In this document: positions 14,011-21,152 of the stretch, piece after piece | How positions within the stretch are numbered: position 1 is the stretch's first letter | Layout: every line of letters starts with the position of its first letter | Origin: JBBQDZ01 sp038320185 | GTDB taxonomy: Bacteria; Actinomycetota; Thermoleophilia; Gaiellales; Gaiellaceae | Direction: 5' to 3' | Length of the DNA: 22,070 nt | NCBI GenBank assembly: GCA_038320185.1 | Contig: JBBQDZ010000018.1 | Span: 1 to 22,070 of the forward strand | The notes under the pieces: model-generated | Databases searched by the model: none | The model's input: only the letters and a program-made list of their open reading frames with translations | Told to the model about the DNA's origin: nothing | Program-made: the position numbers and the translations under genes

Positions 14011-15702
14011 CTACGTGAAGATCACCCGGCAGGACTTGCCGCAGTTCAGCAGGCGGCCCTTGTAGGTCAGCCGGATCTCCATTGCGAGCGCCGGGAACGG
14101 CCCGCGGATCGCCTTCAGGATGATGTGTGCCTGCGCGGCGCCGAGGTGGCCCCGGATCGAGTTCAGCACGGCCTGGCCCGTGTCGATGTTGACGAACTCG
14201 GCGACGAGGGTGTCCGCCGGGGCGGCTCCCGCCCACTGCAGGCAGACGTAGGCGGCAGGCGAGGCGCGCGGAACGACGTAGCCCTTCGCCCCGACCGTGA
14301 ACGGACCGGTGCACTTGCCTTTGAAGACGCCGATCCCGAACTTGGCCGCACTTGCCGCGGCGGGAGCTGCGATGCGGTACGAGGCGACCTGCGCAACGCT
14401 CGAGGACGCCGGGTGAGCGACGCGTGACAACGCGAGCTGCGCCACGCTCGAGGTTGCGAGGAAGGCGTTGCCCGAGGTGGCGGAAGCGCTCGCGAGCTGC
14501 GCTGCGGGCGCCGCGCGGGCGATCGGGCCATTCGATTTCGAGGGACGCAGGCCGAGCAGCCAGATCAGCACGCCTGCGCCGACGAGGGCCGCGAAGAGGG
14601 TCAGCCCCCCGAGCCCCGCGACGAATGCGTTGCTCGGGCCTGACGGGGCACCGGCCCGCCGCGCCGAGCGCTCGGCATAGCTCGGGTCGACCTCGTTCAG
14701 CTCGGTCCGGGTCTCGGCGATCCGCTCGCGGTAGGCCGTCTCCGAGAGGAACTGACGAGACTCCGCGCTCGTGTCCTCGCGCTGGTGGTAGCGCCGGAAG
14801 GCGAGCTCCACGATGAGCCCGTAGAGGCGGCGCTGCACACGCCAGACCCGCTCGCCTCGCTGGAGGAGCGCCGACCAAAGCGAGTAGCTACGCCGGAAGG
14901 AGTTGGTGACGTTCGCGTACTCGTCCGCCGTGATCGTCCCGCGGTCGAGCTCGTCCTGGAGCTGGCGGCCGACGATCACCTTCTCCCGGCCCACCGCCCA
15001 CAGCGCGATCAGGCCGAGCGCGAACACGCCGAGGTAGCTGGGGGCCTGGGTGAGGACGACGCTCCCGAAGTTCTGGCCCGCGTTCGAGGCGTCGCTCGCA
15101 GCCCACCACGGCAGGTAGTCGTGGAGGACGTGGAAGCCGAACGCCGCCGCGATCCCGGCCGCGGCCGCTCCCGCCATCACGGGCAGCTCCTTCTTGCGGG
15201 CCGCCGCGATCGCGACGCCGATCACCGCCCCGTAGAAGACGTGGTTGAAGCTCGTGATCAGCGAGGTGTAGAGCGAGGGCGTGGTGTTCTCGCCAAGCGA
15301 GGGCGTCGACCAGATGCTGACGAAGTTCGCGGCCGCGCCGAACCCGGCGCCGACGACGCCGCCGTAGACGATGCCGTCCAGGAGGTCGTCGATCTCGAAG
15401 CGCACTAAGAGGAGGACAACCAGGATGGCGACGCCGCGCACGATCTCCTCCACGAGCGGCGTCCCGATTCCGAGCTGCGACTTCGGAATGATGTTGGCCG
15501 AGAAGAAGCTCGTGTGGATGTCGAGCCCCTTCTCGATGGCGTAGGCGATCACCGGGGCGAGCACGCCGCCGAAGACGAGAGCAAGCCCGAGCAGCCGCAG
15601 CGGCTCCTTCTCGTAGCGGTCGAGCCACCAGATCAGCCCGAGGAGGACGAGCATCGGGATGATCGCCCAGACGAGCGCGGTCCAAAAGCTTCCAGGTTGC
15701 AT
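14011..15702 (-). CDS. prsW: PrsW-family intramembrane metalloprotease with unusual C-terminal extension
   Basis: A 563-residue membrane protein. The first 240 residues are a PrsW domain with about seven to eight membrane segments and the family motifs: YEKEP (30-34), LVEEIVRG with Glu85/Glu86 (Arg at the usual Lys of EExxK), DDLLDGIVYGGVVGAGFG, FNHVFYG with His154 and FGFHVLHD with His191/His194. PrsW proteases cut membrane anti-sigma factors in other bacteria. Residues about 247-268 look like a SHOCT motif (LDRGTITADEY); after a basic cytoplasmic stretch another membrane helix (about 365-385) exports an Ala/Ser-rich linker with two 16-residue repeats and a roughly 110-residue domain with four Cys. 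Total length is about twice that of a simple PrsW. GGGGAG precedes the ATG. The upstream zinc-peptidase gene is 27 bases away, probably one operon. Confidence 0.88.
   Translation of the reverse strand: MQPGSFWTALVWAIIPMLVLLGLIWWLDRYEKEPLRLLGLALVFGGVLAPVIAYAIEKGLDIHTSFFSANIIPKSQLGIGTPLVEEIVRGVAILVVLLLVRFEIDDLLDGIVYGGVVGAGFGAAANFVSIWSTPSLGENTTPSLYTSLITSFNHVFYGAVIGVAIAAARKKELPVMAGAAAAGIAAAFGFHVLHDYLPWWAASDASNAGQNFGSVVLTQAPSYLGVFALGLIALWAVGREKVIVGRQLQDELDRGTITADEYANVTNSFRRSYSLWSALLQRGERVWRVQRRLYGLIVELAFRRYHQREDTSAESRQFLSETAYRERIAETRTELNEVDPSYAERSARRAGAPSGPSNAFVAGLGGLTLFAALVGAGVLIWLLGLRPSKSNGPIARAAPAAQLASASATSGNAFLATSSVAQLALSRVAHPASSSVAQVASYRIAAPAAASAAKFGIGVFKGKCTGPFTVGAKGYVVPRASPAAYVCLQWAGAAPADTLVAEFVNIDTGQAVLNSIRGHLGAAQAHIILKAIRGPFPALAMEIRLTYKGRLLNCGKSCRVIFT
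14362..14457 (-). repeat. Two 48-bp in-frame repeats in prsW
   Basis: Two 16-codon units code for ATSSVAQLALSRVAHP (residues 416-431) and ASSSVAQVASYRIAAP (432-447). The DNA is most alike in CTGCGCAACGCTCGAGG (14389-14405) and CTGCGCCACGCTCGAGG (14437-14453), 48 bases apart, one mismatch. A weaker third copy may precede them (AAPAAQLASAS). They form the exposed linker between the last membrane helix and the C-terminal domain. Confidence 0.8.
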
Positions 15703-15729
15703 AGCTTCTCTCCCCCTAGCTCCGCCGGA

Positions 15730-16596
15730 TTAGTTGTAGGTCTTGCAGTCGCCGAACTTGCCGCTCCGATAGCCCGTCAGGAACCACGCGACCCGGAGCC
15801 CCGCGAGCCCGTGCGCGCTCGGACCGGTCTCCGGCGTTCCGTCCGCGTCTCCCACGAGGTTGCCGACGTTGACCGCCTCCTGGATGTCACCCTTCTCGAG
15901 CAGTCCGCGCTTGAAGGCGGTGCGCGCCCACAGGCCGGCGAGGCAGTCCGCCTGGGTCTCGGTCTGGATCGTCAGGAGCTTTCCCTGCGACTTCTGCGCG
16001 AGGATCCCGAGCAGATCCTGGATTCTGTGGCCCCACTCGTGCGCCACGGCGTAGGCGACCGCGAAGTCGCCGTACTTCTTGTAGATGACCTTGTCCATCA
16101 GCGCGAGCGGGATGTAGATCGACTGGTCGGGCGGGCAATAGAACGGGCCGACCGGGTCGAACGAGATCACCGTGTGGCCGCAGCCCGAGGCCGCGTGCTG
16201 CCCGGCCCCGACCTCGACGAGCTTCGCGGGCGAGAACGTGACGCCGCTGTCGGCGAAGGCGCCCTGCCAGACGGTCGAGACGTCGGTCGAGATCTGGGTC
16301 ACGAACTCGGCAAGCGTCTCCTTGTCGGAGCCGACGACGTTCGCGGTCGGGCTAGCGCCGGAGGCGGGTGCGAAAGCGGGCAGGCTGGCGAGCGCCGCAC
16401 GCGCTTGGGGCGAATTCGCCGCGTGCGCTCTCGCCGGAGAGACATTCGTTGGCTTCGGTTGAGACGGGACGGCGTCGGCGACGTTCGACCGGCCGTTGCT
16501 CCCGCATCCGGCCGCGGCCACCGCGGCGGCGAGGGCGGCGAGGAGTGCCGCAAACTTCGCGAATCGCGCCACACCTCGGGTGCGGAGCTTTGACAT
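15730..16596 (-). CDS. Lipoprotein neutral zinc metallopeptidase (YpfJ-like)
   Basis: A 288-residue secreted zinc peptidase of the neutral zinc metallopeptidase family (PF04228). A lipobox-like AAAGC places a lipid-modified Cys31 after a hydrophobic signal, so the protein is anchored on the outer face of the membrane. The family segment GCGHTVISFDPVGPFYCPPD is followed by IYIPLALMD, the zinc motif HEWGH at 186-190 and ETQADCLAGLWAR, which supplies the third ligand Glu and a family Cys. FGDCKTYN ends the protein. A second ATG at 16596 is preferred over one at 16620 because AAGGGAGGA lies at the right distance before it. It is 27 bases upstream of prsW and 64 bases downstream of the metzincin-like gene, all same strand. 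Substrate unknown. Confidence 0.9.
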   Translation of the reverse strand: MSKLRTRGVARFAKFAALLAALAAAVAAAGCGSNGRSNVADAVPSQPKPTNVSPARAHAANSPQARAALASLPAFAPASGASPTANVVGSDKETLAEFVTQISTDVSTVWQGAFADSGVTFSPAKLVEVGAGQHAASGCGHTVISFDPVGPFYCPPDQSIYIPLALMDKVIYKKYGDFAVAYAVAHEWGHRIQDLLGILAQKSQGKLLTIQTETQADCLAGLWARTAFKRGLLEKGDIQEAVNVGNLVGDADGTPETGPSAHGLAGLRVAWFLTGYRSGKFGDCKTYN

Positions 16597-16660
16597 GAAG
16601 AATCCTCCCTTTCCTACCATCGCGGTGCGGGCCGAATGTACACCGCCCGCCGGGCAAGGG

Positions 16661-18055
16661 CTACGCCTTGCGGAACATCGCCCGTACGGTCCGGGCGCGG
16701 CTCAGGCGCACCGAGCAGCGTCCGGTTCCGGTGCACGCGCCGGTCCAGCCGGCGAACCTGGAGCCCGCACGCGCGTGTGCGCGAAGCGCAACGACGCCGC
16801 CGACGTCGAATCGCGCCGTGCAGGTCGCAGCGCAGGCGATTCCCGCCGGCGCGCTCGTCACCGTGCCGCTGCCGCCCTTGCGGACGACGGCCACAATGAG
16901 CGCGGCCTGTGCGACGAAGGTCGCAGTGACCTGAGCCGCCGCCGCCAGGGTGACCGAGCACTGGTCACGGCCGGTGCAGGCGCCGCTCCAGCCGGCGAAC
17001 CGAGAGGACACGGAGGCGCGGGCCGTGAGGGTGACGAAGCTGCCTGCGTCGAAGGAGCTCGAGCAGCCGCCGGGGCAGGCGATGCCGGGCACGTCGCTGA
17101 CGACGGAGCCGCTGCCTGAGCCCGCGAAGGCGACCGCGACGGGCACCTGTGCCAGGTCGAGATGGGTGAGCCAGGGGGAGTCCTGGACATCCCACCAGGT
17201 GCCTGAGTGGCCGTAGTAGTCGTCGCGGCCGACGTCGAGGTACACCGCCGCGAGCGCCTGCCCGTGGCCGACGGGATAGAGGAGATCGTCGGTGCTGTCG
17301 CACGGATGCCCGGCGTCACCGGGACAGGCGTGCGGTGGGCCGGGGGAGGCGAGCGCGCCGAGGTTGTGCACCAGCTCATGCGTCGTCGCGAGAGCCGTGA
17401 AGCCGCCGGTGCCGAGGTCGCTGCCGAGGCAGGACTGGATGTAGACGATCGAGGACGCTTGGATGCCGCCGGAGATCGGGAAGACGGGCGACTCGCCGCA
17501 GATGCGCGGCTCGTCCGCCGGGCCGTCGTAGTAGATGAGGAACTTCTTCGCGGAGGTGACGAGGGACTGGCTCGCCGCGCCGACATCGGCGGCGATGCGC
17601 TCGAAGCGCCCGAACCTGACCGCGTAGAAGGAGGCGTCGTGGGGCAGCTGGACGCGTGAGAGGTCGAGCTGGCCGAAGTGCGATTCGCAGGCGGCGAAGG
17701 GGAAGAGATCAAAGCGCGGGGCCCGCGTCGGATCCTCGCGGCGCCACCAGGCGTCAATCGCCTCGATGTCGGTCGCAATCGGTCCCGCGAGCGCTGCTAA
17801 GCGGTCGGTGCCGCCCGTCGGGAAGGCGTAGACGACGTGAATCTGGGCGCCGCCGAGCTCGTCGGGCACTCGGTCGGCGGCGCTCGGCTGCGCTCCGCAC
17901 CAACGGGTGGCGCCGGCGCGCGGCGTGGCAATTCGAAGCGCGCTCGACGGCGCGAGACGGACCGCGCGGGCGCGGGCTGTCTGTCCGGGCGCAGCGACGG
18001 CTCCTGCGCAGAGCGCGAGCCCGAGCGACGCCACCGCAAGCAGCCGTCTCCCCAT
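16661..18055 (-). CDS. Secreted metzincin-like zinc protease with two Cys-containing beta repeats
   Basis: A 464-residue exported protein with signal peptide (about 3-22). The catalytic region carries TTHELVHNLGAL, with HExxH at 226-230 followed by GHPCDSTDDLLYPVG, where LLYP has the look of a Met-turn-like segment; the third ligand may be a His in PPHACPG or GHPCD. Beyond about residue 303 two beta repeats follow, of the divergent InlB-like 'bacterial repeat' kind: GSGSVVSDVPGIACPGGC...FAGWSGACTGRDQC and GSGTVTSAPAGIACAATC...FAGWTGACTGTGRC, each with two Cys pairs. These repeats usually mediate adhesion. The ATG start gives the signal peptide. TATACC at 18074-18069 is a possible -10 with a leader of about 8 bases. 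Protease assignment is by motif only. Confidence 0.83.
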   Translation of the reverse strand: MGRRLLAVASLGLALCAGAVAAPGQTARARAVRLAPSSALRIATPRAGATRWCGAQPSAADRVPDELGGAQIHVVYAFPTGGTDRLAALAGPIATDIEAIDAWWRREDPTRAPRFDLFPFAACESHFGQLDLSRVQLPHDASFYAVRFGRFERIAADVGAASQSLVTSAKKFLIYYDGPADEPRICGESPVFPISGGIQASSIVYIQSCLGSDLGTGGFTALATTHELVHNLGALASPGPPHACPGDAGHPCDSTDDLLYPVGHGQALAAVYLDVGRDDYYGHSGTWWDVQDSPWLTHLDLAQVPVAVAFAGSGSGSVVSDVPGIACPGGCSSSFDAGSFVTLTARASVSSRFAGWSGACTGRDQCSVTLAAAAQVTATFVAQAALIVAVVRKGGSGTVTSAPAGIACAATCTARFDVGGVVALRAHARAGSRFAGWTGACTGTGRCSVRLSRARTVRAMFRKA

Positions 18056-18082
18056 CAGCCCCGACCAGGGTATAGCTACGGT

Positions 18083-18098
18083 GCGGCCGTCCGGCCGC
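18083..18098 (-). terminator. Short hairpin after the DUF4232 gene
   Basis: GCGGCC (18083-18088) and GGCCGC (18093-18098) pair around a 4-base loop, 12 bases beyond the DUF4232 stop and just upstream of the metzincin gene's -10 candidate. No T-run follows. Confidence 0.4.
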
Positions 18099-18110
18099 TG
18101 CGACCAGACG

Positions 18111-18617
18111 TTAGGGCGCGTGATGGAGGCCGGCCAGGATCGGGGCCTCGTAGATCCGACCGTGCCGGCAGGGGTCGAGCCGCAGCGCGAGGTGCGCCTG
18201 TCCGGAGGCACCGGGCGGCCTGATCAGAAGCCGCGTCGCGGTCGGGCAGGGGGTGGTTCCCGAGGGCACGTGGTTGTAGGCGATCAGGAGCGTTGCCTTG
18301 CCGTTGTGCGCGAGGTGAACCGTGTGCGGAGTCAACATCAGGACGCTGAGACCGCCGTGGATCACCGTGGTCGGAAGCGGTCCGCCCGCGTTTCGAAGCT
18401 GGAGCCCGGCGTAGCCGTGAAGCGTGCAGGCCGAGCCGACGTTCTTCAGCGTGATGCTGACGGCGATCGTGCCGGCCGCCCCGGTGGAGCCGAGGACGCC
18501 AGCGTGGAGCTGCGAGGCGGTGCAGGTCGCGCTTGCTCCGGCCGAGCCCGCCCCCGAGCCGACGCCGCCCGCTGCGACGCAGGCGAGGAGGCAAGGGAGG
18601 GCGTGGAGCGATCTCAT
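18111..18617 (-). CDS. Secreted DUF4232-domain protein
   Basis: A 168-residue exported protein with a signal peptide (about 3-24, MRSLHALPCLLACVAAGG). The mature part is a DUF4232 beta-sandwich, a domain frequent in secreted proteins of actinobacteria: CTASQLHAGVLGSTGAAGTI near the start, VSITLKNVGSACTLHGYAGL, then LLIAYNHVPSGTTPCP and a closing LDPC. Cysteines pair as in the family (Cys of CTAS, SACT, TTPCP, LDPC). Function is unknown. Start at 18617 is supported by the TTGCGG/TATAAG promoter just upstream; the leader would be about 7 bases. Confidence 0.85.
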   Translation of the reverse strand: MRSLHALPCLLACVAAGGVGSGAGSAGASATCTASQLHAGVLGSTGAAGTIAVSITLKNVGSACTLHGYAGLQLRNAGGPLPTTVIHGGLSVLMLTPHTVHLAHNGKATLLIAYNHVPSGTTPCPTATRLLIRPPGASGQAHLALRLDPCRHGRIYEAPILAGLHHAP

Positions 18618-18630
18618 CTGGTCTCTGCCG

Positions 18631-18659
18631 CTTATATGCCGCCGCGCGGCGAGCCGCAA
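18631..18659 (-). promoter_or_regulatory. Promoter of the DUF4232 gene
   Basis: On the minus strand TTGCGG (18659-18654) is separated by exactly 17 bases from TATAAG (18636-18631), which lies 13 bases before the ATG at 18617. The -10 matches TATAAT at five of six positions, the clearest promoter in the window apart from the ArsR operon. The predicted transcript would start about 7 bases before the ATG. Confidence 0.6.
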
Positions 18660-18677
18660 CTCCGCTACGTCCCGCGG

Positions 18678-18709
18678 GGGACCGTGCGGGATGCGATCCG
18701 CACGGTCCC
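18678..18709 (-). terminator. Strong hairpin after the small hypothetical gene
   Basis: GGGACCGTGCGG (18678-18689) pairs perfectly with CCGCACGGTCCC (18698-18709) around an 8-base loop. It lies 17 bases after the stop of the gene at 18727 and just ahead of the DUF4232 promoter, so it separates two transcription units. No T-run. Confidence 0.75.
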
Positions 18710-18726
18710 TTCCGGCCCGAGGCGCG

Positions 18727-19056
18727 TTACGGCTTCGCACCGCCGACCTGCCCGCCCGAGCCGCCTGTTGCGCCCTGGCCGGCGGTCGACCCGTCGCTTG
18801 TACCCTGGCCGCCGCCCGAGGCCGCGCTCGACCCGCCCGCCTGGGAGTGGCTGCCGCCGAGCAGCCCCTCCACCGCTGCGCCCGCTCCGCCGAAGTGGCT
18901 GAGGAGCTCCTTCGGGTCGACGCCAAGGCGGGATAGCAAATCCGCGTGCTGTTCGTGGTCGACGTGATCGGGAAGCTGCTGTTTGGCCTGCGCGGCCTGC
19001 TGACTGCCGAGCCGGCTCTCGATGAACTCCACGATCTGCTCCTTGGGGATCTTCAA
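18727..19056 (-). CDS. Small hypothetical protein with Gly/Ser-rich tail
   Basis: A 109-residue soluble protein. Residues 1-65 are acidic, helical and well ordered (KIPKEQIVEFIESRLGSQQA, LPDHVDHEQHADLLSRLG, PKELLSHFGG), then a Gly/Ser/Ala-rich tail takes up the remaining 40-45 residues. The ordered part resembles small uncharacterised actinobacterial proteins that I recall with a 'xLPDxVDxxxHxxLLxxLGxxPxDLL' pattern, but I cannot name a family. No signal peptide or membrane segment. The TTG start is fixed by AAAGGAGCC, six to seven bases upstream. It diverges from the methyltransferase gene with 89 bases between. Confidence 0.75.
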   Translation of the reverse strand: MKIPKEQIVEFIESRLGSQQAAQAKQQLPDHVDHEQHADLLSRLGVDPKELLSHFGGAGAAVEGLLGGSHSQAGGSSAASGGGQGTSDGSTAGQGATGGSGGQVGGAKP

Positions 19057-19098
19057 CGTGGCTCCTTTCGTTGTCCTTGCCTGCCTCCTCGAGCCGGT

Positions 19099-19138
19099 AT
19101 CCGTTCGCACGGATCCTCAACCGCGGTGCTGGTATACG
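19099..19138. promoter_or_regulatory. Divergent promoter region of the small protein and methyltransferase genes
   Basis: TATACG (19133-19138) ends exactly 7 bases before the methyltransferase GTG, fitting a leaderless transcript; the TGG before it resembles an extended -10. The palindrome GTATAC here could also serve the opposite direction. An inverted repeat ATCCG-N6-CGGAT lies at 19099-19114 and could be an operator, though it is short. Confidence 0.35.
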
Positions 19139-19145
19139 AGAACGA

Positions 19146-19946
19146 GTGAGCGTCCGCGAGGAACGGCATCGTCTTCGCACATCCTTCGAAGAGGTCCCGG
19201 AGCTCTACGACCGGGCAAGGCCTCGCTACCCTGCGGCGTTGCTCGACGACCTCGTCGCTCTGGCGGAGCTCCCGGAGGGAGGCCGGATGCTCGAGATCGG
19301 CTGCGGCACCGGCCAGGCGAGCGTGCCGCTCGCGGCGCGCGGGTACGAGCTCGTCTGCGTGGAGCTCGGGGAGCGGCTGGCAGCGCTCGCGGCGGCGAAG
19401 CTGGCGCCGTACCCCCGTGCGACGGTGGTCAACGCGTCCTTCGAGGCCTGGGATCCCGGCGACGCGCCGCCCTTTGACGCCGTCGTCGCCTTCACGTCCT
19501 TCCACTGGCTCGACCCCGAGATCCGCTTCGCCAAGCCGGCAGCGCTCCTGCGCCAGGGCGGGGCGCTCGCCGTCGTCGCCACGCAGAACGTCGTCGACGA
19601 GGGCGGCGACCCGTTCTGGGCCGAGGTGCAGGAGGACTACGACGCTGTCGTGCCGAGCGATGACAACCGGCCGCCGCCGCGTCCCGACGAGGTCGGCGAT
19701 CTCGCGGAAGAATTCCGGACGAGCGAACGGTTTCGACCGGCTGCCGTCCGCCGCCATCTGTGGGACGTCGAGTACACGGCGGAGGAATACGTCGCGGTGC
19801 TGGATACCTACTCCGGTCATCGCTCGATCGACCCGCAGCGCCGCCGGCGTCTCTACAAGCGCATCCGGCGGCGCATCGAGGCCCGCCCGGGCGGCACGGT
19901 CACGAAGACCTATCTCGCGACGCTCACGCTCGCACGCCGCCCCTGA
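19146..19946 (+). CDS. Class I SAM-dependent methyltransferase
   Basis: A 266-residue Rossmann-fold methyltransferase. Motif I, MLEIGCGTGQAS (48-59), binds S-adenosylmethionine; ELVCVELGERL supplies the acidic residue for ribose; AFTSFHWLDPEIRF and the ALLRQGGALAVVATQN strand complete the core. The N-terminal FEEVPELYDRARPRYP segment is typical of trans-aconitate- or ubiquinone-type small-molecule methyltransferases. The substrate is not identifiable. The GTG start at 19146 follows a TATACG at leaderless spacing. It converges on the VOC gene across a hairpin. Confidence 0.9.
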   Translation: MSVREERHRLRTSFEEVPELYDRARPRYPAALLDDLVALAELPEGGRMLEIGCGTGQASVPLAARGYELVCVELGERLAALAAAKLAPYPRATVVNASFEAWDPGDAPPFDAVVAFTSFHWLDPEIRFAKPAALLRQGGALAVVATQNVVDEGGDPFWAEVQEDYDAVVPSDDNRPPPRPDEVGDLAEEFRTSERFRPAAVRRHLWDVEYTAEEYVAVLDTYSGHRSIDPQRRRRLYKRIRRRIEARPGGTVTKTYLATLTLARRP

Positions 19947-19947
19947 C

Positions 19948-19974
19948 GGCGGCGACGCCCAGCCGAGCGCCGCC
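19948..19974. terminator. Bidirectional hairpin between convergent genes
   Basis: GGCGGCG (19948-19954) and CGCCGCC (19968-19974) pair around a 13-base loop between the methyltransferase stop (19946) and the VOC stop (19991). On the plus strand GCTTCTTC follows, a weak T-rich tail. Confidence 0.5.
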
Positions 19975-19990
19975 GCTTCTTCGCGTCCGC

Positions 19991-20338
19991 CTACATCCCC
20001 TTCGCGAGCCCGATGACGTGCCCCTCGGGATCGGCGAAGAGGGCGATCGTTACCTGCGGGAGCTCGGTCACCGGCAGGATCGTCTTCGCACCGAGCTGCT
20101 CCGCCTTGTCAAGCGTCGCCTGCGGGTCGTCGGTTGACACGTAGAACGTGACATGGCCAGGCCCGCCGTCCGGCGACTGCCCGAGGCCACCCGCGATTCC
20201 CGCGCCTTCCTTCTCCACCATCGCGTAGTTCATCTCCGGCACCGCCTGCATCTTCCAGCCGAAGAGCTCGCCGTAGAAGCTCTGCAGCTTCTGCACGTCA
20301 CTCCCGACCACCTCGAAGTGAACGACCTCGTTCGCCAT
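19991..20338 (-). CDS. VOC-family (glyoxalase/bleomycin-resistance-fold) protein
   Basis: A 115-residue single-domain VOC protein: VVHFEVVGSDVQKLQSFYGE begins the first beta-alpha-beta unit, HVTFYVSTDDPQATLDKAEQ the second, and ALFADPEGHVIGLAKG closes it. Members bind a metal or sequester small molecules; the His in VHFEV and in GHVTFYV and the Glu in DPEGHV are at typical ligand positions. The start is supported by AGGAGG seven to eight bases upstream. It is the last gene of an ArsR-SRPBCC-VOC operon, 30 bases after the SRPBCC gene. Substrate unknown. Confidence 0.9.
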   Translation of the reverse strand: MANEVVHFEVVGSDVQKLQSFYGELFGWKMQAVPEMNYAMVEKEGAGIAGGLGQSPDGGPGHVTFYVSTDDPQATLDKAEQLGAKTILPVTELPQVTIALFADPEGHVIGLAKGM

Positions 20339-20368
20339 CTTTTGCCTCCTTCGTTTTCGACAGCGTTC

Positions 20369-20839
20369 CTACGTCTGGCCCGTGAGCCACGGGTCGGCTC
20401 CGGGGTCACCACCTGCGGCTGCGATCTCGAGCCGCGCGAGGTAGTGGTCCCACCCGTGGGCGTGAGACTCGGCCGCCTCGGCGCCCGGAAGGTCGAGGTG
20501 CCTGAATCGCAGCAGCGTCCCGTTTCCGCTCGGCTCGAGCTCGACCTCGATCGTGGAGGATCCTGGCGGCACCGGGTTCGGCCCCTCCTCTCCAGGCTCC
20601 CAGCCCCAGGTGTGGACGAGCCGGCGAGGCGCTTCGACGACCACGAACTCGCCGAGGGCCGTGTGGCCCGGGAGCACCCCGACTCGGTAGAGGCCGCCCG
20701 GCCGCGGATCGAAGGAGACCTCCTGCCCCATCCATCGTGCCGCCTTCACGGGGTCGACCAGGAACTCCCAGACCGTCTCCGGGCTCGCGTCGATCTCGAT
20801 CTCCCGCTCGACGCAGATCTGTTCAGTCGTGGCTTTCAT
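20369..20839 (-). CDS. SRPBCC (AHSA1-like) domain protein
   Basis: A 156-residue START-superfamily protein of the AHSA1 type: VEREIEIDASPETVWEFLVD, KAARWMGQEVSFDPRPGG, GEFVVVEAPRRLVHTWGWE and GWDHYLARLEIAA form the helix-grip fold with its hydrophobic pocket. Such proteins next to an ArsR regulator are common and probably bind small hydrophobic ligands. The start at 20839 overlaps the end of the arsR-type gene by 17 bases, which points to translational coupling. The final residues (DPWLTGQT) are unremarkable. Confidence 0.92.
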   Translation of the reverse strand: MKATTEQICVEREIEIDASPETVWEFLVDPVKAARWMGQEVSFDPRPGGLYRVGVLPGHTALGEFVVVEAPRRLVHTWGWEPGEEGPNPVPPGSSTIEVELEPSGNGTLLRFRHLDLPGAEAAESHAHGWDHYLARLEIAAAGGDPGADPWLTGQT

Positions 20840-21152
20840 GCTTCGTCTTCTCCTCTCGCTCGACCTCGTGTTTCAGCGCGGCCAGCCGGTCGCCCCAGAA
20901 CTCGTCGAGGAAGGTCTTCAGATCCTCGAGCCTTTCCGGCCGCGCCCGGTAAAGGCGCCTCGTTCCGTCGCGTCGCTCGCTCACGAGCCCCGCCTCCTTG
21001 AGAACGCTGAGGTGCTGGGAGACCGCCGGCCGCGTCACCTCGAAGTGCGAGGCGATCTCCCCCGCAGAGAGCTCCGCATCCCAGACGAGCCGCAGGATCT
21101 CCCGGCGGTGCGGCTCGCCGATCGCCTTCAGCGCAACCTCCACGCGCTTCAT
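20823..21152 (-). CDS. ArsR-family winged-helix regulator
   Basis: A 109-residue ArsR-type repressor with a winged helix: LSAGEIASHFEVTRPAVSQHL is the helix-turn-helix and ERRDGTRRLYRARPERL the wing. There is no CxC metal site, so it is probably not metal-sensing but of the kind that pairs with SRPBCC proteins. It heads the operon with the SRPBCC (17-base overlap) and VOC genes. Its ATG at 21152 directly touches a tandem operator. A GTG at codon 4 (21143) is an alternative start: a TTGACA-N17-TTACAT promoter would put the message start exactly there, and neither start has a ribosome site. Confidence 0.92.
   Translation of the reverse strand: MKRVEVALKAIGEPHRREILRLVWDAELSAGEIASHFEVTRPAVSQHLSVLKEAGLVSERRDGTRRLYRARPERLEDLKTFLDEFWGDRLAALKHEVEREEKTKHESHD

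Noticed and set aside
16654..16671. Hairpin GCAAGG-N6-CCTTGC at the end of the metzincin gene
   Set aside because: It overlaps the stop codon and last codons, has only 6 pairs and no T-run.
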